From positions 1 through 21,504 of the forward strand of contig JAHIVS010000149.1 in NCBI GenBank assembly GCA_018816605.1: 21,504 nucleotides of DNA, written 5' to 3'. Origin of the DNA: Pseudomonadota bacterium (GTDB taxonomy: Bacteria; Desulfobacterota; Desulfobacteria; Desulfobacterales; Desulfobacteraceae). The notes under the pieces are model-generated. The model had not been told where the DNA came from. It searched no databases and saw only the letters and a list, made by a program, of their open reading frames with translations. A program made the position numbers and the translations under genes. Of this stretch, positions 21,186-21,504 are shown in pieces; within the stretch, counting starts at the first letter, position 1, and every line of letters starts with the position of its first letter.

Positions 21186-21504
21186 TTAAGAAGAGGTCAG
21201 CACATTGTGCTGATGGGAGTAGGTGGTGTCTGAAATCACTGCCTGAACCACTTCCTTGTTCTTCGGATTGATGATTAAAGGCCCCATCAAATTGGCTGTA
21301 ATTTTTGTTTCATTTTCTTTTTCCGACACATTCACCACCACATAAATGACCAAATCCTCTGGGGTAATGTTTTCCCAGTCCCGGGTTCCGATAAATCCAT
21401 CCAGATCCAGTTCGTAATCGGGTTTAAACAAAAACGGATTCATGACAATCATGGAAAGATTGGGTTCCTCAACGGATTGTAACCAGCAAAAGGGAGCTGT
21501 TTTC
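21186..21504 (-). CDS. fliW: flagellar assembly factor FliW, partial (5' end outside window)
   Basis: The frame is open from the window edge to the stop at 21186, about 105 residues of C-terminal sequence. An internal ATG at 21452 is not the start, because the coding similarity continues upstream as PFCWLQSVEEPNLSMIVMNP. FliW landmarks are PFxWLQSVEEP, the MNPFLFKPDYELDLD segment, a TANLMGPLIINPKNK strand-loop and the final YSHQHNVL. In Bacillus and Campylobacter FliW binds flagellin or, alternatively, CsrA, relieving CsrA repression of flagellin translation. Here fliW lies 26 bases upstream of a flagellin gene on the same strand. csrA, usually adjacent, is not in the window and could lie just beyond it. 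Confidence 0.9.
   Translation of the reverse strand, partial: KTAPFCWLQSVEEPNLSMIVMNPFLFKPDYELDLDGFIGTRDWENITPEDLVIYVVVNVSEKENETKITANLMGPLIINPKNKEVVQAVISDTTYSHQHNVLTSS

Overview
This window is a flagellar filament locus, with a glycan/modification gene cluster attached, from what looks like a marine or sediment deltaproteobacterium of the Desulfobacteraceae type (Desulfobacterota). That assignment is inference from the combination of a FliW-type flagellin regulator, sigma-28 promoters, a Maf (DUF115) flagellin glycosyltransferase and a B12-type radical SAM protein. No rRNA, tRNA, transposon, CRISPR array or phage gene is visible. Coding density is high and no gap exceeds 300 bases.

Region 1 (1-4545, + strand) is a sugar/modification operon: the 3' part of an FkbM-type methyltransferase, a left-handed beta-helix acyltransferase, a glycosyltransferase-like protein, GDP-mannose 4,6-dehydratase (gmd) and a DUF2920-type alpha/beta hydrolase. 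Region 2 (4546-9497, - strand) carries a Maf/DUF115 motility accessory factor with a C-terminal TPR region, followed by a cobalamin-binding-domain radical SAM protein. These genes plausibly make, modify and attach glycans to flagellin.

Region 3 (9498-16937, + strand) is the filament operon: an intergenic region with a good sigma-28 promoter and an elaborate 5' leader, a giant flagellin (1290 aa), a strong terminator, a second sigma-28-like promoter, then fliD, a possible 22-codon ORF, fliS, a FliT/FlgN-like chaperone and flaG. Region 4 (16915-21504, - strand) converges on flaG: a partial fliW is followed after 26 bases by a second giant flagellin (1414 aa), whose 3' end overlaps flaG by 23 bp.

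The standout observation is in the two flagellins. Normal D0/D1 ends and a flagellin_IN module flank central insertions of about 780 and 920 residues. These are built from hexapeptides of the form [LIVM]-x-x-G/N-S/T-x, the sequence signature of a left-handed beta-helix (LbH), and are organised in 36-39-residue supra-repeats (two 18-residue coils). If the reading is right, each subunit carries a long solenoid spike or rod in the position of D2/D3. The two proteins use different supra-repeat families. Both start regions carry hairpins presenting ARGGAT cores close to the Shine-Dalgarno site. With fliW beside them, this suggests post-transcriptional control of both giant flagellins by FliW-CsrA; csrA itself is not in the window.
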